From positions 62,001-126,000 of the forward strand of contig JAUIBR010000001.1 in assembly GCA_030427705.1 (NCBI GenBank): a stretch of 64,000 nt of DNA, written 5' to 3'. Positions 15,955 to 25,498 of this stretch are shown here, piece by piece. Each line of letters starts with the position of its first letter. Position 1 is the stretch's first letter. The position numbers were made by a program, and so were the translations under genes. Source of the DNA: a bacterium. Its GTDB lineage: Bacteria; Myxococcota_A; Bradymonadia; Bradymonadales; Bradymonadaceae. The notes below the pieces were generated by a model, which was given only the letters and a program-made list of their open reading frames with translations, was not told the DNA's origin and did not search any database.

Positions 15955-17469
15955 ATGAAAAAGCTCGCTTTAGCAGTTCTGGTCGTCAGCACAATGAGTT
16001 GTGGTGAGGACAATGTTGGTAACAACACCAATAATCGAGCCAATAATGGCTCTGATTTGGGCAATAACTCCAACAACGGCAACAACGCCAATAACTCGAA
16101 CAACGCAAACAATGCGAATAACTCGAATAACGCCAATAACATGTCAGATATGGGCAATAATAATGTGTTCAATCCTGACATGACGCAGCAAGAGTTCTGT
16201 GATGGCGAGGGACCTCCCGTCATCTTTGACTCCACAAACACTGGGGTTTGCACCGGTGACATCGCGGCGGTCACGTTCCGTTATGCCCTCTGTTCCTGTG
16301 AGTCCATCGACATGAGCAATGAGATCTCAACGGACTCATTTGACAGCAGAATGGGGCCCTACATGCCGCCGGGGCAATCAGGTGGCTCTGTGGGAACAAA
16401 CGCCATCTACAACCACACCAACAAAGCGACCATCGGTGGTTCATTGATCGTGGGTGGAATGGGCCTTTCCGACCTTAGCAACGAGTACGATATCGCCGCT
16501 GATCTGCGCGTCGCAGATTCTTTTGAATCTACTAATGTGCTGAACGTCGGAAACGATGCCTACTATGGTGGTGACGTCAACGTCTCTTCCTACAACGTCG
16601 TCGGCACCCACTACCAAACCGCAGGTCGAGACTACAACATCGGCAATAATTCAAACGTCGGTATGGTTAGCCGGGTCCCCGTCACGGTACCGCCACCATG
16701 CGATTGTGCCGAAGCTGACCTCTTGGATATCGCGAACTACGTGACCCCATACGCGAGCCGAAACGACAATGACGCGATTCAGCTCGACCCTGCAGCGCTG
16801 ACGAATGTTGGTGAGCGCACAACACTCGACCTCACGTGCGGACGCTTCTACCTGAACGAAATCACCGGCAACTCCGAGATCGTCATCACTGCCCAGGACC
16901 GCACCGCACTGTTCATCGGTGGGAACATCGATGTTTCAGGGAAGTTCACCATTCAGCTTGAGCCTGGTGCCGAGTTAGACATCTTCGTGGCAGGCACGTT
17001 CAACTCAAGCAACGAAGTGGACTTTGGTTCCGCGGATAACCCTGCCAACGTACGCATGTACATCGGCGGTGAAGGCGAAAGTCGTTGGAACAACAAGTTC
17101 TCGATCGGCGGAAACATCTACGCACCCAAGACTGACCTGACGACGACCAACGACACCGAGATCTTCGGCTCGTTGTTCGTGAACAGTCTGCGCGCAACCA
17201 ATAAACTCACCATCCACTACGACACCGCTATCTTGCAGGCGGGTGAGATGTGTCCTGACCCACAGATTCCAAACGGAAACTTGGATATGGGCATGGGCAT
17301 GGACGGCGGGATGTCCGATATGGGAGACACACCGGAAACCTGCAACGACTGCCGTGACTGCAACAACCAAGCATGCAACGACGGTGTTTGTGGCATGTGC
17401 CAAACCACGGCAGATTGCTGCTCCCCACTCTTCTGTGTTCAGGGTCAGTGCGTGGCGGTCATCAACTAG
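15955..17469 (+). CDS. Asn-rich lipoprotein with beta-helix-like domain
   Basis: Lipobox VVSTMSC (Cys16) plus a 40-residue NN linker mark a member of the window's Asn-rich lipoprotein set. The main body (about 80-430) is beta-rich with many GG.I/NVG repeats (GGSLIVGG, YYGGDVNVSS, LFIGGNIDVSG, FSIGGNIYAPKT), resembling right-handed beta-helix proteins of the DUF7305 type. The C-terminus is Met/Gly-rich (NLDMGMGMDGG) and ends in a Cys-rich segment (CNDCRDCNNQACN...CQTTADCC) like small disulfide-knit domains. ATG follows directly after the stop of the nucleotidyltransferase, with AAGGAAGGA before it. The stop overlaps that of the convergent murF-alr gene. The function is unknown. Confidence 0.83.
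   Translation: MKKLALAVLVVSTMSCGEDNVGNNTNNRANNGSDLGNNSNNGNNANNSNNANNANNSNNANNMSDMGNNNVFNPDMTQQEFCDGEGPPVIFDSTNTGVCTGDIAAVTFRYALCSCESIDMSNEISTDSFDSRMGPYMPPGQSGGSVGTNAIYNHTNKATIGGSLIVGGMGLSDLSNEYDIAADLRVADSFESTNVLNVGNDAYYGGDVNVSSYNVVGTHYQTAGRDYNIGNNSNVGMVSRVPVTVPPPCDCAEADLLDIANYVTPYASRNDNDAIQLDPAALTNVGERTTLDLTCGRFYLNEITGNSEIVITAQDRTALFIGGNIDVSGKFTIQLEPGAELDIFVAGTFNSSNEVDFGSADNPANVRMYIGGEGESRWNNKFSIGGNIYAPKTDLTTTNDTEIFGSLFVNSLRATNKLTIHYDTAILQAGEMCPDPQIPNGNLDMGMGMDGGMSDMGDTPETCNDCRDCNNQACNDGVCGMCQTTADCCSPLFCVQGQCVAVIN
16021..16140 (+). repeat. Asn-rich coding repeat (NN with S/A/G)
   Basis: Residues 23-62 of the lipoprotein are NN pairs separated by Ser, Ala, Gly or Thr, with mixed AAC/AAT codons. 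It is the same architectural position as the other Asn linkers, directly behind the lipobox. Confidence 0.93.
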
Positions 17470-19913
17470 ATTTCCCGCGTGAAGATGCGTCGCACTCGCG
17501 GCGCTATCTTACAGAGCACCTCATAGTTGATAGTACGACCACGGTCAGCGATTTCGTTGACCGTGATTTCGTTCTTGCCCTGTTTTCCGAACAGGACCAC
17601 GGCATCACCGACCTCGACCTCAGGCAGGTGGGTGACATCTACCATCGAAACGTCCATGCAGACGGTTCCAACTACAGAGCAGCGCTGCCCGCGGATCAAC
17701 ACATGCCCCCCATTGGACATGAATCGCGAGAATCCATCGTTGTAGCCAGCGGCGATCGTCGCGATACGTCGTTCACCCTGGGCTGCCCAAGTTCGACCGT
17801 AAGAAACAGTGTCACCTTCCGTCACTGTTTTTACATGGATCACTCGAGTTTCGAATCTCAGCGCCGCAACCGTGTCGGCAATTTCGCTGGTCGCGTAGCT
17901 TGGATGGTATCCATACAAACCGAGTCCAATACGCACCATGTCATAGCGGGCCTCGGGAAATCTCCAAGCTGCCGCTGTGTTGGCAGCATGCACCAATCCC
18001 GGGTCTAGGCCCTCGGCTCGCAGGGACTCCAAAACCACGTCAAACCGCATGATTTGCTCATGGGTGAACTGGTCTGCCTGTGGGTCATCAGCCGATGCGA
18101 AGTGCGTCATAATCCCTGCCAGATTGACGTTGTCAGCGGCAGAAACAAATTTAGCAAACTCAAGTACATTTTGTGGTTTTACGCCAACACGGTTCATCCC
18201 CGTGTCCACTTCAATATGCGCCTCAACCGTCTTATCTGCTCGAACACCCCACTCCGATAACGCTGCCACAACTTGACGTGAATAAACCAACGGTGTGAGA
18301 TCGTACTTGACGATTTTGTCGGCTTCTTCGGCCAAGACATTGGTCACCAGAATCGGAATCTGGAGTCCACGTTTGCGCAATGGAATCGCTTCATCCGGAT
18401 AGGCCACCGCCAGTGCGTCGATACCCTCGCGAACAAGCGTCTGCGACACGCGGGTGGAGTCGTTGCCGTAGGCAAAGCTCTTCACCACCGCCATCAACCG
18501 GGTGTCATCGCCAAGCGTGGCCCGAATCGCGCGGACATTTGCGCGAATGGCGTCGAGGTCGATGAACAAACGGGTCGGGGCGACGGACTCCAAGAGCTGC
18601 TCAGCAGCGCGCTCGAGACCCAATGGTCGCGAGCCCTTAAACAAGACGAAGTCACCCGGCTGGACTGTCGCATCTAGCTGTTCAGAAAGTTCGTCGAATT
18701 CAGTGATGGCCTGAGCATTTTCTTTGGCCATGCCCTCGGCGATTGCCGCTGCCTGCACTGTCTCAGCCCAGTCACCGTAGGCGATGAGCCTATGAATGCC
18801 GAGCTGTTGAACCGCTGCGCCCAGTTCTTGGTGCAGGGCCTCGCTGTCTTCCCCCAGGTCATGCATATCGCCTAAGACCGCAATGGTCGGATGCCCACCC
18901 GCATAGAACTGCAGCGTGCCTAGCGCCGCTTTGGCGCTGACGGGGTCTGAACTGTAGGCATCGTTGATGAGTGTCACGCCCGCCGAGGTCGTATGCATCT
19001 CAAGGCGCATCGGGGCCAGCTCGAAGCTAGCGAGTCCGTCCTGAATGTCCTCGACCTCGATGCCGAGTTCCATCGCGACGGCCGCGGCACAAAGCGCATT
19101 GTGTATGTTGTGGCGACCCGGCACGTTCAGCGTGGCCTCAAATCCTTGGTCAGGCCCAACAACATCGAACGAGAAACCATGGGGATTGTCTTTGACCCCT
19201 TTGGCGCAAAACGGATCGTCACCATCAACATCCACGAAGATGGCTTCGTCGAGGTAGGGCGAAGCATCCTTCGTGGCGATGATAGTCTTGGTGTTCGCGA
19301 AGAGTTTCAGCTTTTCGTGTGCCGTATTTTCCAGCGAGAGCAGGCCTTCTCGGTGGGCGGTACCAAGCGTCGTAAGCACGCCGACGTCTGGCTGAATCAT
19401 CTGCGCCAGCGTGTCCATTTCCCCCGGGTGACTGATGCCGGCTTCAATAACCGCAAATCGATGGTGTGGTTTCATCCCCAGAAGCGAAATGGCCACACCA
19501 ACCTGCGAGTTGTAGCTTCCGGGACTACGATAGACCTCGAAACTCCGGGCCAAAATCGCGGATAGCATCTCCTTGACGATGGTCTTTCCGTTTGATCCCG
19601 TGATGCCAACGACCAGACCACCAAACTGCTCGCGGTGGTGTTTCGCGAGCGCCTGTAGCGCAACCAAGGTGTCGGCGACCCGCACTCCTGGGCGGTCGTC
19701 CTCACCGGAAACCAATGCCGCCCGTGCCCCGGATGCAAAGGCTGCGTCCAGATAGTTATGCCCGTCGAACCGTGGGCCTTTCAACGCGACGAATAGAGTA
19801 TCTAAGGCGAACGCAGCACGTGAGTCGGTAGCGATATGGCGAACCCGAATCTCTGGATCACCAACCACTTCCCCGTCCACGATTTCTGCGATTTGCCCGA
19901 GTGTGAGGTCCAT
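17466..19913 (-). CDS. Bifunctional UDP-MurNAc-tripeptide--D-Ala-D-Ala ligase / alanine racemase
   Basis: A MurF-Alr fusion of 815 residues. Residues 1-445 are a Mur ligase with the ATP loop GITGSNGKTIVKEML and the later LIND.YSS.P and H-K-G-S-R blocks; this part joins D-Ala-D-Ala to UDP-MurNAc-tripeptide. Residues 450-815 are alanine racemase with the pyridoxal lysine in AVVKSFAYGN (Lys478), HIEVDTGMNRVG, and GTVCMDVSMVD carrying the catalytic Tyr region. The pair couples supply of D-Ala to its use in peptidoglycan. Similar fusions are known in Bacteroidetes. The gene is last in a minus-strand run uppS-thiD-murF/alr and 4 bp from thiD, away from any dcw cluster here. Confidence 0.93.
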   Translation of the reverse strand: MDLTLGQIAEIVDGEVVGDPEIRVRHIATDSRAAFALDTLFVALKGPRFDGHNYLDAAFASGARAALVSGEDDRPGVRVADTLVALQALAKHHREQFGGLVVGITGSNGKTIVKEMLSAILARSFEVYRSPGSYNSQVGVAISLLGMKPHHRFAVIEAGISHPGEMDTLAQMIQPDVGVLTTLGTAHREGLLSLENTAHEKLKLFANTKTIIATKDASPYLDEAIFVDVDGDDPFCAKGVKDNPHGFSFDVVGPDQGFEATLNVPGRHNIHNALCAAAVAMELGIEVEDIQDGLASFELAPMRLEMHTTSAGVTLINDAYSSDPVSAKAALGTLQFYAGGHPTIAVLGDMHDLGEDSEALHQELGAAVQQLGIHRLIAYGDWAETVQAAAIAEGMAKENAQAITEFDELSEQLDATVQPGDFVLFKGSRPLGLERAAEQLLESVAPTRLFIDLDAIRANVRAIRATLGDDTRLMAVVKSFAYGNDSTRVSQTLVREGIDALAVAYPDEAIPLRKRGLQIPILVTNVLAEEADKIVKYDLTPLVYSRQVVAALSEWGVRADKTVEAHIEVDTGMNRVGVKPQNVLEFAKFVSAADNVNLAGIMTHFASADDPQADQFTHEQIMRFDVVLESLRAEGLDPGLVHAANTAAAWRFPEARYDMVRIGLGLYGYHPSYATSEIADTVAALRFETRVIHVKTVTEGDTVSYGRTWAAQGERRIATIAAGYNDGFSRFMSNGGHVLIRGQRCSVVGTVCMDVSMVDVTHLPEVEVGDAVVLFGKQGKNEITVNEIADRGRTINYEVLCKIAPRVRRIFTREI

Positions 19914-19917
19914 GCCG

Positions 19918-20742
19918 CTACCAGAGGTTGTGCAGCGGATTAACCGGTGAAATGCCGTGCCCTATTTCGGGCGCGTTTTCGATAGCACCGGAGATGTACT
20001 CGCGGGAAGCCGCTACTGCGTCTTCGATCCCATCTCCTAAGGCTAAGCGTGAGGCGATGGCCGCCGAGAATGTGCAACCCGAACCATGTACACGGTCTGA
20101 TTTCACTCGGTCGGCACCGAACTCGATGAATCCGCTGCCGTCGTAGAAAATGTCGCGCACGACATTTCCAAGGTGGCTGCCTTTCACAACCACGTAGGTC
20201 GAACCCTGGTCGTGGATGGCCTTCGCCGCGTCGCGCATCGACCCCACGCTCTCGACCGTCCGACCATAGAGCAGCTCGGCTTCATAGCGGTTGGGCGTTG
20301 TGATATACGCATGGGGAAGTAGCGCCTTTCGGAAAATTTCCACGGCGGATTCGGGCAAGAGCGAATGCCCGTGCTTGCTTACCATCACCGGGTCGACGAC
20401 CAGCTTCTGAATCGGTTGGTCCTGCAACAACTCCACCAATAGCGCGATGATACGCGGATCGCCCAGCGCGCCAGTCTTGCCCGCCGCGACCGCGAAATCT
20501 CCCAAAACTGCGCGATACTGTGAAGCGATGACCGACTCGGGAAGCAACGAGATATCGTCGACACCTTTGGTGTTCTGAGCCGTTACCAACGTCAGCACGG
20601 AAGTGCCATGAACTCTGTGGGCAGCGAACGTCTTGAGATCAGCCTGGATGCCTGCGCCACCACCGCTATCGCTACCTGCGATCGTGACTGCAATGGGTGG
20701 CTGATACTGCGTCTTCTCTACGTTGGTTCCGAAAATATCCAC
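19918..20742 (-). CDS. thiD: Hydroxymethylpyrimidine/phosphomethylpyrimidine kinase
   Basis: ThiD of the ribokinase fold: VTIAGSDSGGGAGIQADLKTF at the N-terminus binds the pyrimidine, VVDPVMVSKHG lies mid-protein, and the anion-hole/catalytic block VHGSGCTFSAAIAS is near the C-terminus. It phosphorylates HMP and HMP-P in thiamine synthesis or salvage. No other thi genes are in the window, so salvage is equally likely. The start is GTG 20742, directly behind the uppS stop (2 bp); no better start is seen. 274 residues is typical for the family. Confidence 0.95.
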   Translation of the reverse strand: MDIFGTNVEKTQYQPPIAVTIAGSDSGGGAGIQADLKTFAAHRVHGTSVLTLVTAQNTKGVDDISLLPESVIASQYRAVLGDFAVAAGKTGALGDPRIIALLVELLQDQPIQKLVVDPVMVSKHGHSLLPESAVEIFRKALLPHAYITTPNRYEAELLYGRTVESVGSMRDAAKAIHDQGSTYVVVKGSHLGNVVRDIFYDGSGFIEFGADRVKSDRVHGSGCTFSAAIASRLALGDGIEDAVAASREYISGAIENAPEIGHGISPVNPLHNLW

Positions 20743-20744
20743 AG

Positions 20745-21524
20745 TTAACTCATCTGGGCGGATGTCTTTCCGTAACGGCGCTCACGCGAGGTGAATGACC
20801 GCAGGGCTTCGACAAAATGAACCTCATCGAAGTCGGGCCAGAGGACGTCGGTGACGTAAAGCTCTGCGTACGCGATCTGCCAGAGCAAGAAGTTCGAAAT
20901 GCGCATCTCGCCGCTAGTCCGAATCACCAGATCCGGATCAGGAACTTCACCGGTGTATAGATTGCGCTCGATATCGTGCTCGTCGATATCCTTCGCCGAC
21001 AGTTTGCCCGCCTCGATCTCTGCACCCAACCGCCGGACGGCGCGCACGATCTCTTCGCGTCCGCCGTAGCTGACCGCAACCTGCAACGTCATCTTGGCAT
21101 TCGGCGCGGTGTCTGCCTCTAGCTTTGCGATTGCCTGCTGCAGCCGTTCGCCAAGCTTGGAGCGGTCACCAATCGCTTTCATCTGCACGCCATTGGCGAT
21201 CAACCGGTCGCGCTCGCGTTTGATGTAGACATCGAAGAGGGTCATCAGACCTTTGACTTCGTCCTCAGGACGACCCCAATTCTGACTGCTGAACGCGTAG
21301 AGCGTGAGGACTTCGACCCCTAAATATCGGCACGACTCGACCATGCGGCGGACGGCATTTGCGCCCTCGTGGTGGCCTTTGATTCGTGGCAAGCCGTGGT
21401 TTTGTGCCCAGCGCCCGTTGCCGTCCATAATCACGCCAACATGGCGCGGGACGGGCCCGTCGTAACCATCTAGTACATCACGGTCGACGTGGAGTTGGGA
21501 TAGATTGTCGTCTTGTGTGGTCAT
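20745..21524 (-). CDS. uppS: Isoprenyl transferase (undecaprenyl diphosphate synthase)
   Basis: The cis-prenyltransferase signatures are complete: HVGVIMDGNGRWAQ with catalytic Asp, then RIKGHHEGANAVR, YAFSSQNWGRP, and the C-terminal DLVIRTSGEMRISNFLLWQ and F.EAL.SF.SRERRYG. The product makes the lipid carrier for cell-wall synthesis, matching the downstream murF-alr. ATG 21524 is chosen because GAGG lies 6 nt before it; ATG 21530 and GTG 21536 are in frame but badly placed. 259 residues fits the family. uppS, thiD and murF-alr are nearly contiguous and likely co-transcribed. Confidence 0.95.
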   Translation of the reverse strand: MTTQDDNLSQLHVDRDVLDGYDGPVPRHVGVIMDGNGRWAQNHGLPRIKGHHEGANAVRRMVESCRYLGVEVLTLYAFSSQNWGRPEDEVKGLMTLFDVYIKRERDRLIANGVQMKAIGDRSKLGERLQQAIAKLEADTAPNAKMTLQVAVSYGGREEIVRAVRRLGAEIEAGKLSAKDIDEHDIERNLYTGEVPDPDLVIRTSGEMRISNFLLWQIAYAELYVTDVLWPDFDEVHFVEALRSFTSRERRYGKTSAQMS

Positions 21525-21591
21525 GGCCATCCTCACGATGGGCGAGGATTAGCACTTTTGTGGTGGCGTAACCAGCCCTAAGGAAGGTGGG

Positions 21592-24201
21592 TTATCCTTC
21601 CTTGCCCTTCGAATCCGGCCGCGACGGTGATCGTGGTTCACGGGGTACAGCTGCCGGTTTGTCCTTGGGTTGGAATCGCACATGGATCTCGTCGTTTTCC
21701 GCAGAAACTACGACGGTCTTGTATTCGTGCGGCCCGCGTTCGGTAACCATGAGCCGACTAATCGGTGTCAAAACATGTCGTTCAATGACACGTTTAAGTT
21801 CACGAGCACCAAAGCGCTCACTGAACCCGCGGTCTTCAAGCCATGTTCGTGCCGAAGGTTCGGCGACGACGCTGATGTGTCGTCGACGGAATCCACGTCG
21901 TTCAAATGCCATCTTGAGCTCGACGTCAACCAAGCGGTCCATGGCGCGCTTGGAAAGCGGCTCAAACACCACGATATCGTCCAGTCGGTTTAAGAACTCG
22001 GGCGCGAAGAACTCGTCGAGTTTCTTGCGGATATGTCCTTCGTAGATTCGATGTTGTTCCGGTGAGCCGAAACCAACGGGCGATACGCTTGTTTTGGACG
22101 CCCCAAGGTTTGACGTGAAGAACATGAGCGTTTGGCGGAAATCTGTGGTGTTTCCACGCGCGTCCGTCAGTCGACCTTCATCCATAATCTGCAGGAACAG
22201 TGGGAAGATCTCCATGTCTGCCTTTTCAAACTCATCAAAAAGCAGGACCGAGAACGGTTGATTTCTGACGGCTTCAGTTAGCAGGCCCTCCCTGTCTTTG
22301 TCGTGCGGCGAACCGATGAGCTTCTCAACGGCAAAACGCCCCTGATATTCGCTCAGGTCGAAGCGCAACATACGTTTGGGATCGCCAAACAATCGCTCAG
22401 CCACAAGTTTGGTGAAGTACGTCTTACCCACGCCAGTCGGGCCGACCAGGAAGAACACACCAAGTGGCCGATCGTTGTTGCCAAGCCCTGCTTTGACCAG
22501 GGCCAATCGGTCCACAACGCCATCAACAGCGTGGTCTTGATCGATCAAGCGTTCGGTGAACCAGCGTTGGGTTTCACTCAGATCCAGAGCGACCCGGTCG
22601 TCTAGCAAATCGAGGCTGATACCGGTCACTTCACTAAGGCATGGTGGGATATTTTCCGGTTGAAGAACCACGACCTCGTCACCTTTCTCTGACTTGCGGC
22701 TGGTGTAGTCGATCAGAGCGTCCATCAAATCACATGCACGCCCGGGGGCGACGCTGCGGGTGTAGAAGCTTCGGGCGAAGTCAACGATCTGCTCCATGCA
22801 GCCGGGTTCGGCGACGACTTCTTTCTTGTTCACCTCGATATCGGCAATGCGTTTTTCCAACACATTCAGCGTCTGCTTGTCGTCCATTTCTTGGATCTTC
22901 ACCTGGCGGAACAAGCGTAGGAATCCGGGGTCGCGGGTCAGGCCGTTTTTGAGCGAATCTTCGGTGCACTCCGCGATCATTCTTAGCTGTCCGCGGTGCA
23001 GATATGGCTTGAAGAAGTCGGCAAAGTTCTCGTCGCTCTTTGAGTGTGCGCCGGCGCCCAACAGGTCATTTGGATTGGTTAGATAGATGATGACCTTGTC
23101 ATGCTTCATGATGGCTTCGGTCATCTCTTTGAGCTTGGTCTCCCAATCGCCCAAATACCGGGTGCCGCTGATGAGCTCGCTGGTGTTGGTCTCGAGGATT
23201 TGCCAACTGTCGTCTTCTTTCAGAAGGCGTTGTGTCATCTCTTGAATGACGGCCGTCTTTCCGGTCCCAGCATCCCCAACGAGCATCACCGAGCGCGTGG
23301 TTTCCTCGTCCATGAAGTGCTCGACCAAGAGGTCCACCACATCGTCGCGCTCGTACGCATGATCAAGGAATTCAAGCTCCTCGGGCTGATTGAGCAAACG
23401 ACCATACTTGTCCAATCCACGTTGCGGCGTGGCCTGCTTCGAGACGACCTGCAGGCGCCCCCAAAGCGTGCTGTAAACCTCTTGGAGGTTACGCGCCTCA
23501 AGGTAGTTGAGGATCAGACGACGCTCGCGCGGGGTGAGCTGCTCTTGCACGCGTTTGTAGTGTTCGCGCGTCATCTTCGGAATCAGACGGTCCAGAGCTT
23601 CTTCGGCCATCTGCTGCATCTCGTATTCACGCTCAAGCAGGGCCTTCAAGATCACAGGTATCGCGCGGGGTGTACCGAACGCGCGAAGTTGGGATAGGGC
23701 CTGTTCGCGCACGCCGTAGGATTCGTCACCCATTGCCCGGATCAAAACGTCTTCAAGATGGGCGTAATTCAGGTCGCTCAGGGCCACGACCGCGCGGTAT
23801 CGCACGTCGGCATCGTAGTCGTTCAACGAACCCAGAATCGGTTCGATCGCAGACTTGTCGCCCAGAATGCCCAGCGCAAAGAGCACCATTTCACGCACGC
23901 CTGCCTGTGGGTCATTTAGCAGCCCGATCAGTGCGGTGACCGATTGGCTATCCCCCAGCCGCCCGAGGTTTGTGGCAGCTGCCATCCGGCGACGATAGAA
24001 CGGAGAGGTGAGCTCAGAACGCAGTAGATCGATGATCTCGTTACCAAATCCGTAGAGCTGGTCACGTAGGCTGCGATAGCGTTCCTCGTCTTCGCAGCTT
24101 TGAATCTCTTCTAATATGGTACGCGCGAGCTCGAGACTCTCTTGCATTACTGATCCCGGGTTCACAAAGCGGTATGAATTTTTGGCGGATTTGGTGTCCA
24201 T
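21592..24201 (-). CDS. HEAT-repeat ClpB/ClpC-like AAA+ ATPase with degenerate D1
   Basis: A Hsp100-like double ATPase whose usual N-domain is replaced by HEAT repeats (about 45-210). D1 (about 290-500) has Walker A GDAGTGKTA and pore loop TRYLGDW, but the Walker B position reads VIIYLTNPNDLLGAG, lacking the Asp-Glu of ClpB (FIDELHTLVGAG). D2 (about 545-830) has GPTGVGKTY, an intact Walker B VLLFDEFEKA and sensor-2 GAREL, but the segment that holds the aromatic GYVG pore loop in ClpB reads GSPHDKDREG. The coiled M-domain is absent. Substrate threading may therefore differ from true disaggregases (inference). The tail is Pro/Lys-rich. ATG 24201 is preferred over GTG 24207. Upstream of uppS on the same strand. 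Confidence 0.88.
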   Translation of the reverse strand: MDTKSAKNSYRFVNPGSVMQESLELARTILEEIQSCEDEERYRSLRDQLYGFGNEIIDLLRSELTSPFYRRRMAAATNLGRLGDSQSVTALIGLLNDPQAGVREMVLFALGILGDKSAIEPILGSLNDYDADVRYRAVVALSDLNYAHLEDVLIRAMGDESYGVREQALSQLRAFGTPRAIPVILKALLEREYEMQQMAEEALDRLIPKMTREHYKRVQEQLTPRERRLILNYLEARNLQEVYSTLWGRLQVVSKQATPQRGLDKYGRLLNQPEELEFLDHAYERDDVVDLLVEHFMDEETTRSVMLVGDAGTGKTAVIQEMTQRLLKEDDSWQILETNTSELISGTRYLGDWETKLKEMTEAIMKHDKVIIYLTNPNDLLGAGAHSKSDENFADFFKPYLHRGQLRMIAECTEDSLKNGLTRDPGFLRLFRQVKIQEMDDKQTLNVLEKRIADIEVNKKEVVAEPGCMEQIVDFARSFYTRSVAPGRACDLMDALIDYTSRKSEKGDEVVVLQPENIPPCLSEVTGISLDLLDDRVALDLSETQRWFTERLIDQDHAVDGVVDRLALVKAGLGNNDRPLGVFFLVGPTGVGKTYFTKLVAERLFGDPKRMLRFDLSEYQGRFAVEKLIGSPHDKDREGLLTEAVRNQPFSVLLFDEFEKADMEIFPLFLQIMDEGRLTDARGNTTDFRQTLMFFTSNLGASKTSVSPVGFGSPEQHRIYEGHIRKKLDEFFAPEFLNRLDDIVVFEPLSKRAMDRLVDVELKMAFERRGFRRRHISVVAEPSARTWLEDRGFSERFGARELKRVIERHVLTPISRLMVTERGPHEYKTVVVSAENDEIHVRFQPKDKPAAVPREPRSPSRPDSKGKEG

Positions 24202-24302
24202 TATCACTGTAGCACATCGAAATTTTAAGTTGAAACTTTGACTCGGCTTGGTCGCGTTCTCCGTGATAAATCAGGCAGAATCATTGCAATTGGAGGATCG
24301 GA

Positions 24303-25496
24303 ATGCTCGACGGAATCGATGAAATCCCCTGGGGAGACTACGAACACGCATATGGACCAGCTGAAGACGTTCCACAGCTATTGCGAGACCTAGCCGATTC
24401 AGATGCCGATGTGCGCGACGACGCGGAGTACTCGCTGTACGGCAACCTCTGGCACCAAGGTACCGTCTATGAAGCAACCCAGTACGCCGTTCCATTCCTG
24501 ATTGAATTGCTCGGCCACGAACAGGCCGACCGCGATTGGATCCTTGTGTATCTAGCCCACCTTGGAAACGGGAATTCCTACCATGACGTGCACCAACACA
24601 TGTCCTTCTACGAGGAACAGCGAGCGGACGAAGAATTTCAAGAAATGGTCGCCAAGGAGTTGAGTTGGGTGGTCGCGGCCTACGAAGCGGTGGTTAAAGG
24701 CATTCCGACCTATCTAGCGTTGTTGGACGACCCGGATCCGGGCGTGCGGGCTTGCTGCTGCTACCTGTTCGCGGTCATGCGCCATCAGTCTGAAGAGATA
24801 CAGTCGGCCGTTTTGAAGCGGGCGATAGAGGACGAAGACAATATCGTACGAGCTGCCGCCTATTTCGGGTCGATGTACCTCACGGACGTCGACGTCCTGC
24901 TGCCCATCGTTGAAGAGAACTTCGGCACCGAGGTAGACCTCTTGGTTAAATGGACGATGGCCCAGGTTTGGGCGCTTGGCGCCGGTCCGGAGACGCCCTC
25001 GAAAGCGGTTGATGTATTGCTTGATGCCCTGGAAAACAACGAAGAGCTCGAGACGCAGTTTCAATCTTCGCCATGGTACGAGCAAGACGTCATCGCAACG
25101 ACCTCGTACGCACTTCAGGGTCTACCTCCCGAGATGGCAAAGCAGACGATCTCGAAACTCGCCGTACTCATTGAAGAGGTCAAAGGCTACAGCGCGCTTG
25201 GCGTGGCGGAGAGCATTTTGGCGCTCGCATTCGGTGGCCCCGCACCCGAGGACATCAAATTTGAGGACCTAGACGAGGTACAACAAGAGGCGCTGAAGGC
25301 GCTGGCGTACAGTTCGAAAGCGTGGACGTTCAACGTCAATATGGCCGAGATTATGCGGTGGTTTAAGCTTCCGGACTGGCCGGACAAGCTGCAGGAGTTC
25401 TGCGGGCTGGAAAAGAAAAGCTTCGACGATTCATTTGTCGCTCGAGGGCCCGGAGGACACACCGTGACTGCGACGTTTGAACTCGAGGAAGAGTAG
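24303..25496 (+). CDS. HEAT-repeat protein
   Basis: A 397-residue soluble protein with alpha-solenoid repeats. The N-terminus has VPQLLRDLADSDADVRDDA and LWHQGTVYEATQYAVPFLIELL, phrases common in a family of bacterial HEAT proteins from Myxococcota and Actinobacteria; further repeats include LLDDPDPGVRACCCYLFA and RAIEDEDNIVRAAAYFGS. The C-terminal part is less repetitive. Start ATG follows a strong GGAGG (8 nt). No catalytic motif is seen; a binding role is inferred. It diverges from the HEAT-ClpB gene, 101 bp apart, and converges with the chimeric lipoprotein gene (2 bp). Confidence 0.85.
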   Translation: MLDGIDEIPWGDYEHAYGPAEDVPQLLRDLADSDADVRDDAEYSLYGNLWHQGTVYEATQYAVPFLIELLGHEQADRDWILVYLAHLGNGNSYHDVHQHMSFYEEQRADEEFQEMVAKELSWVVAAYEAVVKGIPTYLALLDDPDPGVRACCCYLFAVMRHQSEEIQSAVLKRAIEDEDNIVRAAAYFGSMYLTDVDVLLPIVEENFGTEVDLLVKWTMAQVWALGAGPETPSKAVDVLLDALENNEELETQFQSSPWYEQDVIATTSYALQGLPPEMAKQTISKLAVLIEEVKGYSALGVAESILALAFGGPAPEDIKFEDLDEVQQEALKALAYSSKAWTFNVNMAEIMRWFKLPDWPDKLQEFCGLEKKSFDDSFVARGPGGHTVTATFELEEE

Positions 25497-25498
25497 CC

